Origin: JBDTSW01 sp039930945
Lineage (GTDB): Bacteria > Actinomycetota > Thermoleophilia > Solirubrobacterales > 70-9
Assembly: GCA_039930945.1 (NCBI GenBank)
Contig: JBDTSW010000031.1
Coordinates: 1 to 20,238 of the forward strand
Length of the DNA: 20,238 nt
Direction: 5' to 3'
The translations under genes and the position numbers were made by a program. Shown here one piece after another: positions 13,793 to 20,238 of the stretch. Each line of letters begins with the position of its first letter. The stretch's first letter is position 1. The notes under the pieces were generated by a model that saw only the letters and a program-made list of their open reading frames with translations, was not told the DNA's origin and ran no database searches.

Positions 13793-14941
13793 TCAAGACC
13801 TCGGTAGCTCGCTGATCAGCTTCAACCAGCGATTCGTGACGGCGTCCGGCCCATGCGTGGACTCGACGTAGGCTCGGACGCGGCGCGAGACCTCCCCACG
13901 GTCGTCGCGCTCCTCCCACAGCCGCCGCGCGCCCGCCTGGAAGCGTTCGGGTGAGCCCTCCGCGACGATGCCCAAGCGTTCCCGCGCGACGCGGCCATCC
14001 GGGTCGAACTCATAGCTGAGAATGGGGACGCCGCGAATCCACGCCTCGAGGAAGAGGTTCGGCATACCCTCCGCCGCGCCGGTGTTGACCACGGCGACGG
14101 CGCGATCGACGAGGTCCATCGCCTCCCGGTGCGGGCGCTGCTCCAGGACCTCGAGGTTGGGGAGGCCCGCCGCGCGCCGCTGGAACTCGCGCTCGAGCTC
14201 GAGGTCCCGGCCACCGCCCGGGATGCCCCCCGATCGCTCCGGGTCGAGCTCTCGAACCACCATCCAGAAACGCGCGTCTGGCACCGCCTCCGCGAGCTCG
14301 AGGTAGCGCAGTGGCTGCTTGTAGGAGTCGAGGCGGCCCACCCATAGGAAGGCCTCTGGCCGGGCGGTCGACATGGCCGCCGGCTGGGCGAAGCTCGGTA
14401 CCTCGGCGACACGCGAGAGCCCCGGAAACGCCCGCCTGGCGAGCTCGGCCTGCTCCCGGCTCTGAACGACGACGACGTCGGTGTTCCTGACTCCGAACTT
14501 GTAGAGACCCAGCTCCGGCCGCCTGCCGGCGTAGAAGTCGAAGGTGAAGTCGAGATTGTTCGAGCTCGAGAAGACCAGGCGACGGCCCCGCGCCCGGCAG
14601 AACAGCGCAGCGATGCCGAGCGCCGCGACGCCGCTTCTGACCACGTACACGGCTGCGTCGGCTTCGGCGAGCGCCGACCAGACGCGACCCAACTGCGTCG
14701 CGCGCACGAGCGGTCCGCGCCCGGTGGCGACAAGCCGCCGCTGGACCAGCGTGGGGGCAGGCCCCACGGGGGGGGCGGGGTCCTCGACCGGGAGCACGAT
14801 GTGCGCAACGCGAAGCCCGGCCCGGGCGAGCCCGGAGGCCAGCAGCGTCGTCTGGCGCTCCGCTCCGCCGGTGACCTGCGGCCGGCGTTCGTACAGGCAC
14901 GCCGCCGCGGGGGAGTAGATCGCAACGTCCTGGTCAGGCAT
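13793..14941 (-). CDS. Glycosyltransferase family 4 (GT-B)
   Basis: The 382-residue product is a GT-B glycosyltransferase of the polysaccharide pathway. The N-domain has the acceptor loop QVTGGAERQ (22-30) and LVFSSSNNLDFTF; the C-domain begins at FLWVGRLDSYKQPL (198-211), and the EX7E signature is EGMPNLFLE (Glu291 to Glu299), fully conserved. NTGAAEGMPN resembles the branch with a weak first Rossmann unit seen in capsule loci. The donor and acceptor cannot be told from sequence. Its ATG start overlaps the upstream GT2 stop by 8 bp, and its stop is 4 nt from the formyltransferase start, so it sits in the middle of a tightly coupled minus-strand operon. Confidence 0.9.
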   Translation of the reverse strand: MPDQDVAIYSPAAACLYERRPQVTGGAERQTTLLASGLARAGLRVAHIVLPVEDPAPPVGPAPTLVQRRLVATGRGPLVRATQLGRVWSALAEADAAVYVVRSGVAALGIAALFCRARGRRLVFSSSNNLDFTFDFYAGRRPELGLYKFGVRNTDVVVVQSREQAELARRAFPGLSRVAEVPSFAQPAAMSTARPEAFLWVGRLDSYKQPLRYLELAEAVPDARFWMVVRELDPERSGGIPGGGRDLELEREFQRRAAGLPNLEVLEQRPHREAMDLVDRAVAVVNTGAAEGMPNLFLEAWIRGVPILSYEFDPDGRVARERLGIVAEGSPERFQAGARRLWEERDDRGEVSRRVRAYVESTHGPDAVTNRWLKLISELPRS

Positions 14942-15959
14942 GGCCCCGAGAGGCGCCCAACAGCCTCGCGACCGCCGCGACCGGAGTGCCGAAGCGCGCG
15001 CACCCGGCCAGGAACCCGGCGCCCCAGCTCAGATGCATGACCGCGAAGACGACCGGAATCCACACCCAATCACGCGCGTCGCCGCCGTCGCGGGCGGCCT
15101 GTGCCGTTCCGACGGTCACGGTGCCGCCGTAGAGGAGCAGCGCACGGCGCGCGAGGTGTCCCGCGCGTCCGGGCGCCAGCACCGCCGCAGCCAAGACGAG
15201 CGCCAAGAAGGGGGGAAGGACGTGAGAGCGGCGAAGCGCCGTGGGATGGTGCCGCGCCGTCTTCGCCCGGTACATCCCGTAGCGCCAGTACTGCAGCGCG
15301 AGCCCGGAGAGGCTCCGGCGAGGGACGTAGCGGGCGGCCATCTCGGGGATGCATACGTACCTACCGCCCGCCTCCTGGATCCGGGCAGCCAGCTCCGCGT
15401 CCTCGTTGATCGGCCATCCCTCATCCCAGCCTCCGAGCTCCAGCAGCCTGCTCCGGCGCCACACGCCGGTGAATGCCGTATCGACCTCGATTTCGGTCGT
15501 GGCGTTGCGAAAGGAGGCTCCGCCGATGCCAAGCGGCGTGCTCAGGGCGAGCGCCACGCGGCTCGACCACAGGTCCTCCCCGTGCGGGACCTGGGGCCCA
15601 CTCACGCAGTCGACGCCGCCGCCGCCGAAGCGTTCCACGGCTCGGGCTATGTAGTCGGGCGGGTAGTAGGTGTGTGCGTCCATCCGCACTACATACTCAC
15701 CCCGGGCGGCGTGAAGGCCGATGTTGAGGGCGTTGGGGATGCGCCGCCCCGGGTTGGCCAGGATCCGCACTCGGTCGTCCTCCCCGGCCAGCCGCTCGGT
15801 GATCTCTGGAGTGCGGTCGTCGGACCCGCCGTCGACCACCAGCACCTCCAGGCCACGCTCGAAGCGCTGGCTCAGTATCGCCGCGATGCTGCCCTCGATG
15901 TGCGCCTCCTCGTTCAGGACAGGCACGATCACGCTCGCACCCAGATCGCCGTCAGTCAT
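14934..15959 (-). CDS. Glycosyltransferase family 2 with C-terminal membrane segments (ExoA-like)
   Basis: The 341-residue product resembles ExoA-type GT2 enzymes of exopolysaccharide synthesis. The GT-A nucleotide site is seen as VIVPVLNEEAHIEGSI (10-25) and VVDGGSDDRT (41-50). The metal-binding DXD equivalent is MDAHTYYPPDYI (93-104), the catalytic acid NED lies at 185-187, and QYWRYG (223-228) stands in the place of the QxxRW-like motif. Hydrophobic segments at about 248-264, 272-287 and 300-318 anchor it to the membrane. The start at ATG 15959 is supported by GCGAGG about 8 nt upstream; a longer open frame to 16193 would run across the divergent promoter and is rejected. It is the first gene of the minus-strand operon and is divergent from asnB. 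Confidence 0.9.
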   Translation of the reverse strand: MTDGDLGASVIVPVLNEEAHIEGSIAAILSQRFERGLEVLVVDGGSDDRTPEITERLAGEDDRVRILANPGRRIPNALNIGLHAARGEYVVRMDAHTYYPPDYIARAVERFGGGGVDCVSGPQVPHGEDLWSSRVALALSTPLGIGGASFRNATTEIEVDTAFTGVWRRSRLLELGGWDEGWPINEDAELAARIQEAGGRYVCIPEMAARYVPRRSLSGLALQYWRYGMYRAKTARHHPTALRRSHVLPPFLALVLAAAVLAPGRAGHLARRALLLYGGTVTVGTAQAARDGGDARDWVWIPVVFAVMHLSWGAGFLAGCARFGTPVAAVARLLGASRGHA

Positions 15960-15999
15960 GCGGGGAGCCTCGCGGCAGTGAGGGCCCGCCGGGGCGGTG

Positions 16000-16023
16000 C
16001 CGTGGGCGCCACGGAGACTCCGT
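16000..16023. promoter_or_regulatory. Two overlapping inverted repeats in the GT2/asnB divergent promoter (possible operator)
   Basis: CCGTGG-GCG-CCACGG (16000-16014) and ACGGAG-A-CTCCGT (16011-16023) are two perfect 6-bp-arm dyads that share four bases. They lie in the 83-bp gap between two divergent operons and cover the place where a -35 element of the asnB promoter would be. This is a typical site for a regulator acting on both units. The CGTGG/CCACG arms recur in the dyad at 5114-5125. RNA hairpins are an alternative reading. Confidence 0.4.
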
Positions 16024-16027
16024 CGTC

Positions 16028-16033
16028 TACGCT
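16028..16033 (+). promoter_or_regulatory. Likely -10 box (TACGCT) of a leaderless asnB transcript
   Basis: TACGCT fits TANNNT and lies 9 nt before the GTG start at 16043. No Shine-Dalgarno sequence is present between them. The start codon is fixed by the need for Cys at position 2, so the short distance to the -10 box is meaningful and points to initiation at or next to the GTG. Confidence 0.5.
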
Positions 16034-16042
16034 GTCGCCCCA

Positions 16043-17965
16043 GTGTGCGGGATCGCGGGCAAAGTGTGCCTCGACGGCGAGGTCGATGAGGCGCTTCTGG
16101 AGCGCATGTGCGAGGTGATCCGCCATCGCGGCCCCGATTCGCGGGGAACTTACATCGGTGAGGGGGTCGGGCTCGGAGTTCAGCGGCTGGCAATCATAGA
16201 CCTGCATACCGGCGACCAGCCGATCTCGAACGAGGACGGCACGGTCGTCGTCATCCTCAACGGCGAGATCTACAACTATCGCGAGCTGCGGATCGAGCTC
16301 GAGCGGGCAGGGCATCGGTTCCGTAGCCGCAGCGACACCGAGGTGATCGTCCATCTCTACGAGGACCTCGGCGACGAGTGCGTCCACAGGCTGCGTGGCA
16401 TGTTCGCATTCGCTCTCTGGGACCGCCCGCGCCGGCGGCTCTTGGTCGCCCGCGACCGCCTCGGAAAGAAGCCGCTCCTGTACTCGCACCGGGGCGGCAC
16501 CCTGTGGTTCGGCTCGGAGGGCAAGTCCATACTTCAGGACCAGGCCGTCCCCCGCGACGTTGATTTCGACGCCGTGGACGCGTTTCTGCAGTTCGGCTAC
16601 GTGCCCGATCCGCTCAGCACCTTCGCGGCGCTGCGCAAGCTCCCTCCGGCTCATCTGCTGACCTGGGAGCACGGCAAGCTCGAGATCCGCCGCTACTGGC
16701 GGCTTTCGTACACCCCCAGGGCTGCTCATCGCACGCCGGAGGACGCTCACGAGGCGATCCGCGAGGCGCTGCTCGAGGCGACCCGCCTGCGGATGCGAAG
16801 CGACGTGCCACTTGGCGCGTTCCTGTCGGGGGGAGTGGACTCGACCGCGGTGGTTGCGGCGATGTCGATGCAATCGAGCGGGACGGTGAAGACCTTCTCG
16901 GTCGGCTTCGATGTCGACCGCTTCGACGAGACGGGGAGCGCACGCGAGGTCGCCGAGCTGTTCGGGACGGAGCACAGCGAGTTTCGCCTGGAGCCCGATG
17001 CCGTGGAGGTGCTGCCCACGCTCGTCTGGCACTACGGCGAGCCGTTCGCGGACGAGTCCGCGATCCCTTCGCTGTACCTGGCCGAGGCTGCGCGACGCCA
17101 CGTCACGGTCGCGCTCAACGGCGACGGGGGGGACGAGAGCTTTGCCGGCTACGACAACTATTGGGCGGGCATGGTCGCGAGCCGCCTGAGCTGGGTTCCG
17201 GCCTCGGCGGCGGGGGCGTTCAGGGCGGTCACGGGAGCGCTTGCGGGCGATCCACCACGTTTCGGCCCGGTGCGGCGAGCCCGCTGGCTCGCCAAGGCGG
17301 CGACGCTCTCCCAGGCCGAGCTGAGCACGTTCATGGCGTCGCGATTCAACCAGCGGGAGCGAGCCGCGCTCTACACCGAGGAGTTCAAGGCCGAGCTGGA
17401 GCGCCTCGCCCCGCTTTCGGCGCCGCGAGTGATGTCGCACGCCCTCGAGGGGTCGGACGCGCCGACGCCGCTCGAGCGGTTCCTCGACGCCGACGTCAAC
17501 ACCTACCTGCCGTCGGACCTCCTGGTGAAAATGGACATCGCGACGATGGCGCACTCTCTCGAGGTCAGGTCTCCGCTGCTCGATCACGTCTTCATGGAGC
17601 TGGCGGCCGGGCTTCCCGCCGCGATGAAGCGGCGCGGGCGGACCTCGAAGGTGGCGCTCAAGGACGCGCTCAGGACGTGGGTGCCCGACCACATCCTCGA
17701 CCGACCGAAAATGGGATTCTCCGTCCCCCTCGCCGACTGGTTCCGAGGCAGGCTACGGGAGCTCCCGGAGGAGGTTCTGCTCGACGACCGGTCGCTGGGG
17801 CGGGGCATCTTCCGAGAGGAGGCCATCCGAGCCCTGATCGATCATCACCTCGCAGGCAGGGCCGACAACTCTCGGAAGCTCTGGTCGCTCCTGCAGCTGG
17901 AGCTCTGGTTTCGCACCTATATTGACCCTGCCGTGCCCGCGGCTCCGGTCCTGGTCGTTGGCTGA
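16043..17965 (+). CDS. asnB: Glutamine-dependent asparagine synthetase / amidotransferase (XrtA-associated type)
   Basis: The 640-residue protein has the N-terminal Ntn glutaminase domain with Cys2 as nucleophile (MCGIAG) and RHRGPDSRG, NGEIYNYREL and SDTEVIVHLYE following. The C-terminal ATP-pyrophosphatase domain has the loop LSGGVDST (261-268), then GEPFADESAIP and NGDGGDESFAGYD. It forms an amide from a carboxylate, ATP and glutamine. The substrate may be aspartate, but asparagine-synthetase homologues in polysaccharide loci are thought to amidate sugar acids or other carboxylates, and FGYVPDPLSTF with the RKLPPAH stretch recalls the exosortase-A-associated amidotransferase 1 group. GTG 16043 is fixed by Cys2. 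The gene is probably leaderless and is followed without a gap by a GT4 gene. The asnB symbol marks the family, not proven asparagine synthesis. Confidence 0.9.
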   Translation: MCGIAGKVCLDGEVDEALLERMCEVIRHRGPDSRGTYIGEGVGLGVQRLAIIDLHTGDQPISNEDGTVVVILNGEIYNYRELRIELERAGHRFRSRSDTEVIVHLYEDLGDECVHRLRGMFAFALWDRPRRRLLVARDRLGKKPLLYSHRGGTLWFGSEGKSILQDQAVPRDVDFDAVDAFLQFGYVPDPLSTFAALRKLPPAHLLTWEHGKLEIRRYWRLSYTPRAAHRTPEDAHEAIREALLEATRLRMRSDVPLGAFLSGGVDSTAVVAAMSMQSSGTVKTFSVGFDVDRFDETGSAREVAELFGTEHSEFRLEPDAVEVLPTLVWHYGEPFADESAIPSLYLAEAARRHVTVALNGDGGDESFAGYDNYWAGMVASRLSWVPASAAGAFRAVTGALAGDPPRFGPVRRARWLAKAATLSQAELSTFMASRFNQRERAALYTEEFKAELERLAPLSAPRVMSHALEGSDAPTPLERFLDADVNTYLPSDLLVKMDIATMAHSLEVRSPLLDHVFMELAAGLPAAMKRRGRTSKVALKDALRTWVPDHILDRPKMGFSVPLADWFRGRLRELPEEVLLDDRSLGRGIFREEAIRALIDHHLAGRADNSRKLWSLLQLELWFRTYIDPAVPAAPVLVVG

Positions 17966-19237
17966 ATGAGACCCCGACTCGTCGCATACGTGACTTCCAG
18001 ATTCCCGGAGGTCACGGAGACATGGATAGTCCGGGAACTGGATGCGGTGGCGTCCGATCCGGGCATCGAGTGCAAGGTGTTCTCGCTGTTTCCACCGACG
18101 ACGACAACCGTCCATCCCGCAGCGGAATCATGGTTACCCCATCACCGCCGCCCGCGGCCTGCGAGTGGGGTGCTCGCCCTGTTCTGGTGGCTGACCCGAT
18201 CCCCTCTTCGGTTACTCGCAGCTGTCGTGATGGTCATCGGGGGCTATGCCCGCCACCCGGTGCTGCTCGCGCGCGCTGTTGCGACGCTGCCGGTCGCCGC
18301 CGCCAACGCCCGGTCGCTGGCGATCCTTGGCGTCGATCACGTACACGCGCACTTTGCGACCTATCCTCTCTTGACGGCCTGGCTATGCCATCGCCTCACA
18401 AGCGTTCCGTATAGCTTCACCGCACACGCGCACGACATCTTCATCGATCAGTCTTTTCTCCGACCGCGACTCGCAGCGGCGGATTTCGCGGTGGCGATCT
18501 CGCATTTCAACAGGGGGTTCCTCGCCGCATACGGCGGTGACCGCGCCACCCCCGTGCACGTCATCGGCTGCGGCATCGATCTGTCCGAGTATTGGTACCG
18601 GCCGCGGGCGCCGGGGCCGAGCGGCGCCGTGCGCGCTCTCTGCGTAGCGAGCCTCAAGGACTACAAGGGTCACCGGTTCCTGCTCGAGGCGCTGGCAGGT
18701 GGGCCTCCGGAGCTTGAGCGGGTGCAGGTCGATCTCGTGGGAGACGGTCCCCTGCGCGAACCGCTGCGACAGCTCGTACTCGAGCTGGGGTTGGGTGACC
18801 GCGTGCGCTTCCATGGGGCGCTGCCGGAGCCGGCGGTGACACGCCTCCTCGACGACGCCCATCTCTTCGTGCTCCCGAGCGTCGTCGCACCGAACGGCCA
18901 AATGGAGGGCCTTCCGGTCGTGCTCATGGAGGCGCTCGGCGCCGGCGTCCCGGTGGTGGCGACCCGCACCTCCGGCGTTCCGGAGCTGATCCGGGACGGC
19001 GAGACTGGCCTGCTGGCCGAACCGGGCAACCCGTCCGACCTTCGCAACGCGATCATGCAGCTGCTTGCCGATCCCTCCGCTGCCCTCCGCCGCGCCGATG
19101 CGGGCAGGTCACTGGTCGAACGCGACCATGACGTGTGCCGCTCGGCTGCGGTCCTCGTCCGCCTGTTTCAGGGCAGTGCTCCCTGGGCGGACGAGGACCG
19201 CTTGCCTCACGAGGCCAGCCCCGCTCCGTCGAAGTAG
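17966..19237 (+). CDS. Glycosyltransferase family 4, colanic-acid WcaL/EpsD-like
   Basis: The 423-residue product shows the marks of the WcaL-like branch of GT4: the N-terminal YVTSRFPEVTETWIVREL (8-25), HVHAHFATYP, YSFTAHAHDIF and CVASLKDYKGHRFLLEAL at the start of the C-domain. VGDGPLREPL and PSVVAPNGQMEGLPVVLMEAL then carry the EX7E pair Glu314 and Glu322. Such enzymes add sugars in capsule or colanic-acid-like repeat units. A hydrophobic stretch at about 72-110 may associate with the membrane. The ATG follows the asnB stop directly (TGA-ATG, no gap), so the two are co-translated. The 3' end overlaps the convergent lyase-like gene by 31 bp; the last residues (EDRLPHEASPAPSK) fall in or near that overlap and look unconserved. 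Confidence 0.9.
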   Translation: MRPRLVAYVTSRFPEVTETWIVRELDAVASDPGIECKVFSLFPPTTTTVHPAAESWLPHHRRPRPASGVLALFWWLTRSPLRLLAAVVMVIGGYARHPVLLARAVATLPVAAANARSLAILGVDHVHAHFATYPLLTAWLCHRLTSVPYSFTAHAHDIFIDQSFLRPRLAAADFAVAISHFNRGFLAAYGGDRATPVHVIGCGIDLSEYWYRPRAPGPSGAVRALCVASLKDYKGHRFLLEALAGGPPELERVQVDLVGDGPLREPLRQLVLELGLGDRVRFHGALPEPAVTRLLDDAHLFVLPSVVAPNGQMEGLPVVLMEALGAGVPVVATRTSGVPELIRDGETGLLAEPGNPSDLRNAIMQLLADPSAALRRADAGRSLVERDHDVCRSAAVLVRLFQGSAPWADEDRLPHEASPAPSK

Positions 19238-20238
19238 ACGGTCGTGTTGCCGTTGCCGGGCCAGAAGTACGACAGCCCGGCGTTGTAGAAGTGCAGCGGG
19301 CGCTCCGAGAACATGTTGCGCTCCGTTGTGGAGGTGACGAGTCGGCCGTCAATGTAGACCTCGGTCAGTGCCTGCCCGTCGGTGGGCGAGAGCTTGAAGT
19401 GCAGATCCACCGTGAACCAGCGGCCCTGGGGGACGGGATGCTGGGCCATGAGGATCGACTGGCCGGCATCGCTCTGGTATTGGCGGGCACGGACTTCCAT
19501 CTGCCCGGGCTGGGTGACCAACAGCGCCAGATACCAGTTGTCCGGGTCGCCCGACGCCTCGAAGTGGCCGAGGTTCATCAGGCGGGACCAGGCGAGCTTC
19601 GACGGGTCGGGAACTAGCCATGCCCCGCGCATCCAGACTTCGTCTCCCGGACCGTAGGAGAATCCGTCCTCGAACTTCATCCGCGGGCACGAGCACCCCG
19701 AATCGCCGCCGTTGGTGACAATCTTGGAGGCGTAGGAGCCATCGGTGCCGCCCACCTCGTTCGTCCGCGTGACCACGAAGGGGGAATCGGCGCGCCAGCC
19801 ATCGGTGTCGCCGGTAAGGATCGACTCGAACGAGGCGAAGCGCTGCCAAGTCGATGGGATCATGCCGCCCGACGGGGGGGCGGGCGTGGTGGTGTCGACG
19901 GTAAACGAGCGTGTTGCGGGGGTCGCGTCGGTATTGTCCGCCGCGTCCGTCGCACGCACGGACAACGAGTGGGAGCCGTCGGTGAGCGCCGAAGAGGTCT
20001 TCGGGCTCGAGCACGCGGCGTACGCTGCCGAGTCGAGCTGACATTCGAAACTCGAGCCGACCTCCGATGACGAGAACGCGAAACCGGTCGTGTCCACCGC
20101 GATCGTTCCCGACGGGCCGGAGGAGATCGTCGTTTCCGGCGGCGCCGTGTCGGCGACGGCCCTCGGCCCTCTCTTGGGTTGAGCGTCCGCGCTCGGGACC
20201 AGGGTTGACACGGCGAGGGTGGTGAGCAGGGCCACTAG
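19207..20238 (-). CDS. Secreted Ig-like / polysaccharide-lyase-like protein (N terminus outside window)
   Basis: The frame is open to the right edge (Leu codon at 20236-20238 before GTG 20235), so the real start is probably outside. Numbering from the GTG: 1-18 is the hydrophobic end of a signal peptide with a likely cut after SADA; about 28-115 is an Ig-like module (DTAPPETTISSGPSG, FECQLD, ATDAADNTD) common in actinobacterial surface proteins; a PAPPSGG linker follows; and about 125-342 is a concanavalin-like domain resembling heparin-lyase I-type polysaccharide lyases (PF14099-like). Supporting pieces are GDEVWMRGAWLVP, GRWFTVDLHFKLS, TEVYIDGRLV and the C-terminal NTTVYFDGAGL. It may degrade or bind the polysaccharide made by this locus. 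The catalytic residues cannot be assigned with certainty, so a non-catalytic binding role is possible. It converges on and overlaps the GT4 gene by 31 bp. Confidence 0.7.
   Translation of the reverse strand, partial: LVALLTTLAVSTLVPSADAQPKRGPRAVADTAPPETTISSGPSGTIAVDTTGFAFSSSEVGSSFECQLDSAAYAACSSPKTSSALTDGSHSLSVRATDAADNTDATPATRSFTVDTTTPAPPSGGMIPSTWQRFASFESILTGDTDGWRADSPFVVTRTNEVGGTDGSYASKIVTNGGDSGCSCPRMKFEDGFSYGPGDEVWMRGAWLVPDPSKLAWSRLMNLGHFEASGDPDNWYLALLVTQPGQMEVRARQYQSDAGQSILMAQHPVPQGRWFTVDLHFKLSPTDGQALTEVYIDGRLVTSTTERNMFSERPLHFYNAGLSYFWPGNGNTTVYFDGAGLAS

Noticed and set aside
14940..16118. A 392-codon plus-strand frame antisense to GT2
   Set aside because: GT2 motifs on the minus strand are complete (DXD-like, NED, QYWRYG) and have a ribosome site. 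The antisense frame has none.
15960..16193. N-terminal extension of GT2 up to 16193
   Set aside because: It would cross the divergent promoter and asnB start. ATG 15959 has a ribosome site and directly precedes the GT-A fold.
15956..17692. A 578-codon open frame antisense to asnB
   Set aside because: It mirrors the strongly conserved AsnB frame, is Arg/His-rich and without any domain signature. Long antisense frames are expected in DNA with GC-rich third positions.

Overview
This is a very G+C-rich, tightly packed bacterial segment. It has many GTG starts, 1-8 nt start/stop overlaps, and TANNNT boxes lying 6-10 nt before start codons with no Shine-Dalgarno sequence. This points to a high-GC actinobacterium. 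The Thr-rich single-pass proteins and the Ig-like module of the last gene suggest the Thermoleophilia/Solirubrobacterales side of the phylum. That placement is an inference from style, not from a phylogeny. I see no rRNA, tRNA, CRISPR array, insertion sequence or phage gene. No gene-free stretch reaches 300 bases. The longest gap is about 144 bp (3397-3540), followed by about 103, 86 and 83 bp.

Region 1 (1-3396) is the end of an arginine operon: argJ (5' end outside the window), argB and argD, joined by 4-nt overlaps. Two small membrane proteins with mucin-like threonine-rich tails follow. The first overlaps the end of argD by 17 nt. The second has its own likely leaderless promoter and is followed by a small GC-rich hairpin.

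Region 2 (3541-20238) is an exopolysaccharide or capsule locus built of short units in alternating directions. In order it holds: a Wzz/BY-kinase chain-length protein; a possible 69-residue leaderless ORF and a SAM methyltransferase (+); a Wzx-type flippase and a FemAB/CelD-like acyltransferase (-); a sulfotransferase, a NodB-type polysaccharide deacetylase and a GT4 glycosyltransferase (+); a four-gene minus-strand operon (GT2, GT4, formyltransferase, DUF3473-type deacetylase); AsnB-type amidotransferase plus a WcaL-like GT4 (+); and a secreted Ig-like/polysaccharide-lyase-like protein (-) that runs off the right edge.

Together these genes would assemble lipid-linked sugar units (three GT4, one GT2), flip them (Wzx), control chain length (Wzz/BY-kinase), decorate the glycan (methyl, sulfo, formyl, acyl, deacetyl, amide) and possibly trim it outside the cell. 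No Wzy polymerase, initiating phosphoglycosyltransferase, outer-membrane exporter or sugar-nucleotide synthesis gene is visible, so the locus probably continues to the right. Several families match the exopolysaccharide gene set that accompanies exosortase A in Gram-negative bacteria, but no exosortase is in the window. The most notable structural features are three convergent gene junctions with a 2-nt gap, a 62-bp overlap and a 31-bp overlap, and the clustered dyads in the asnB divergent promoter.
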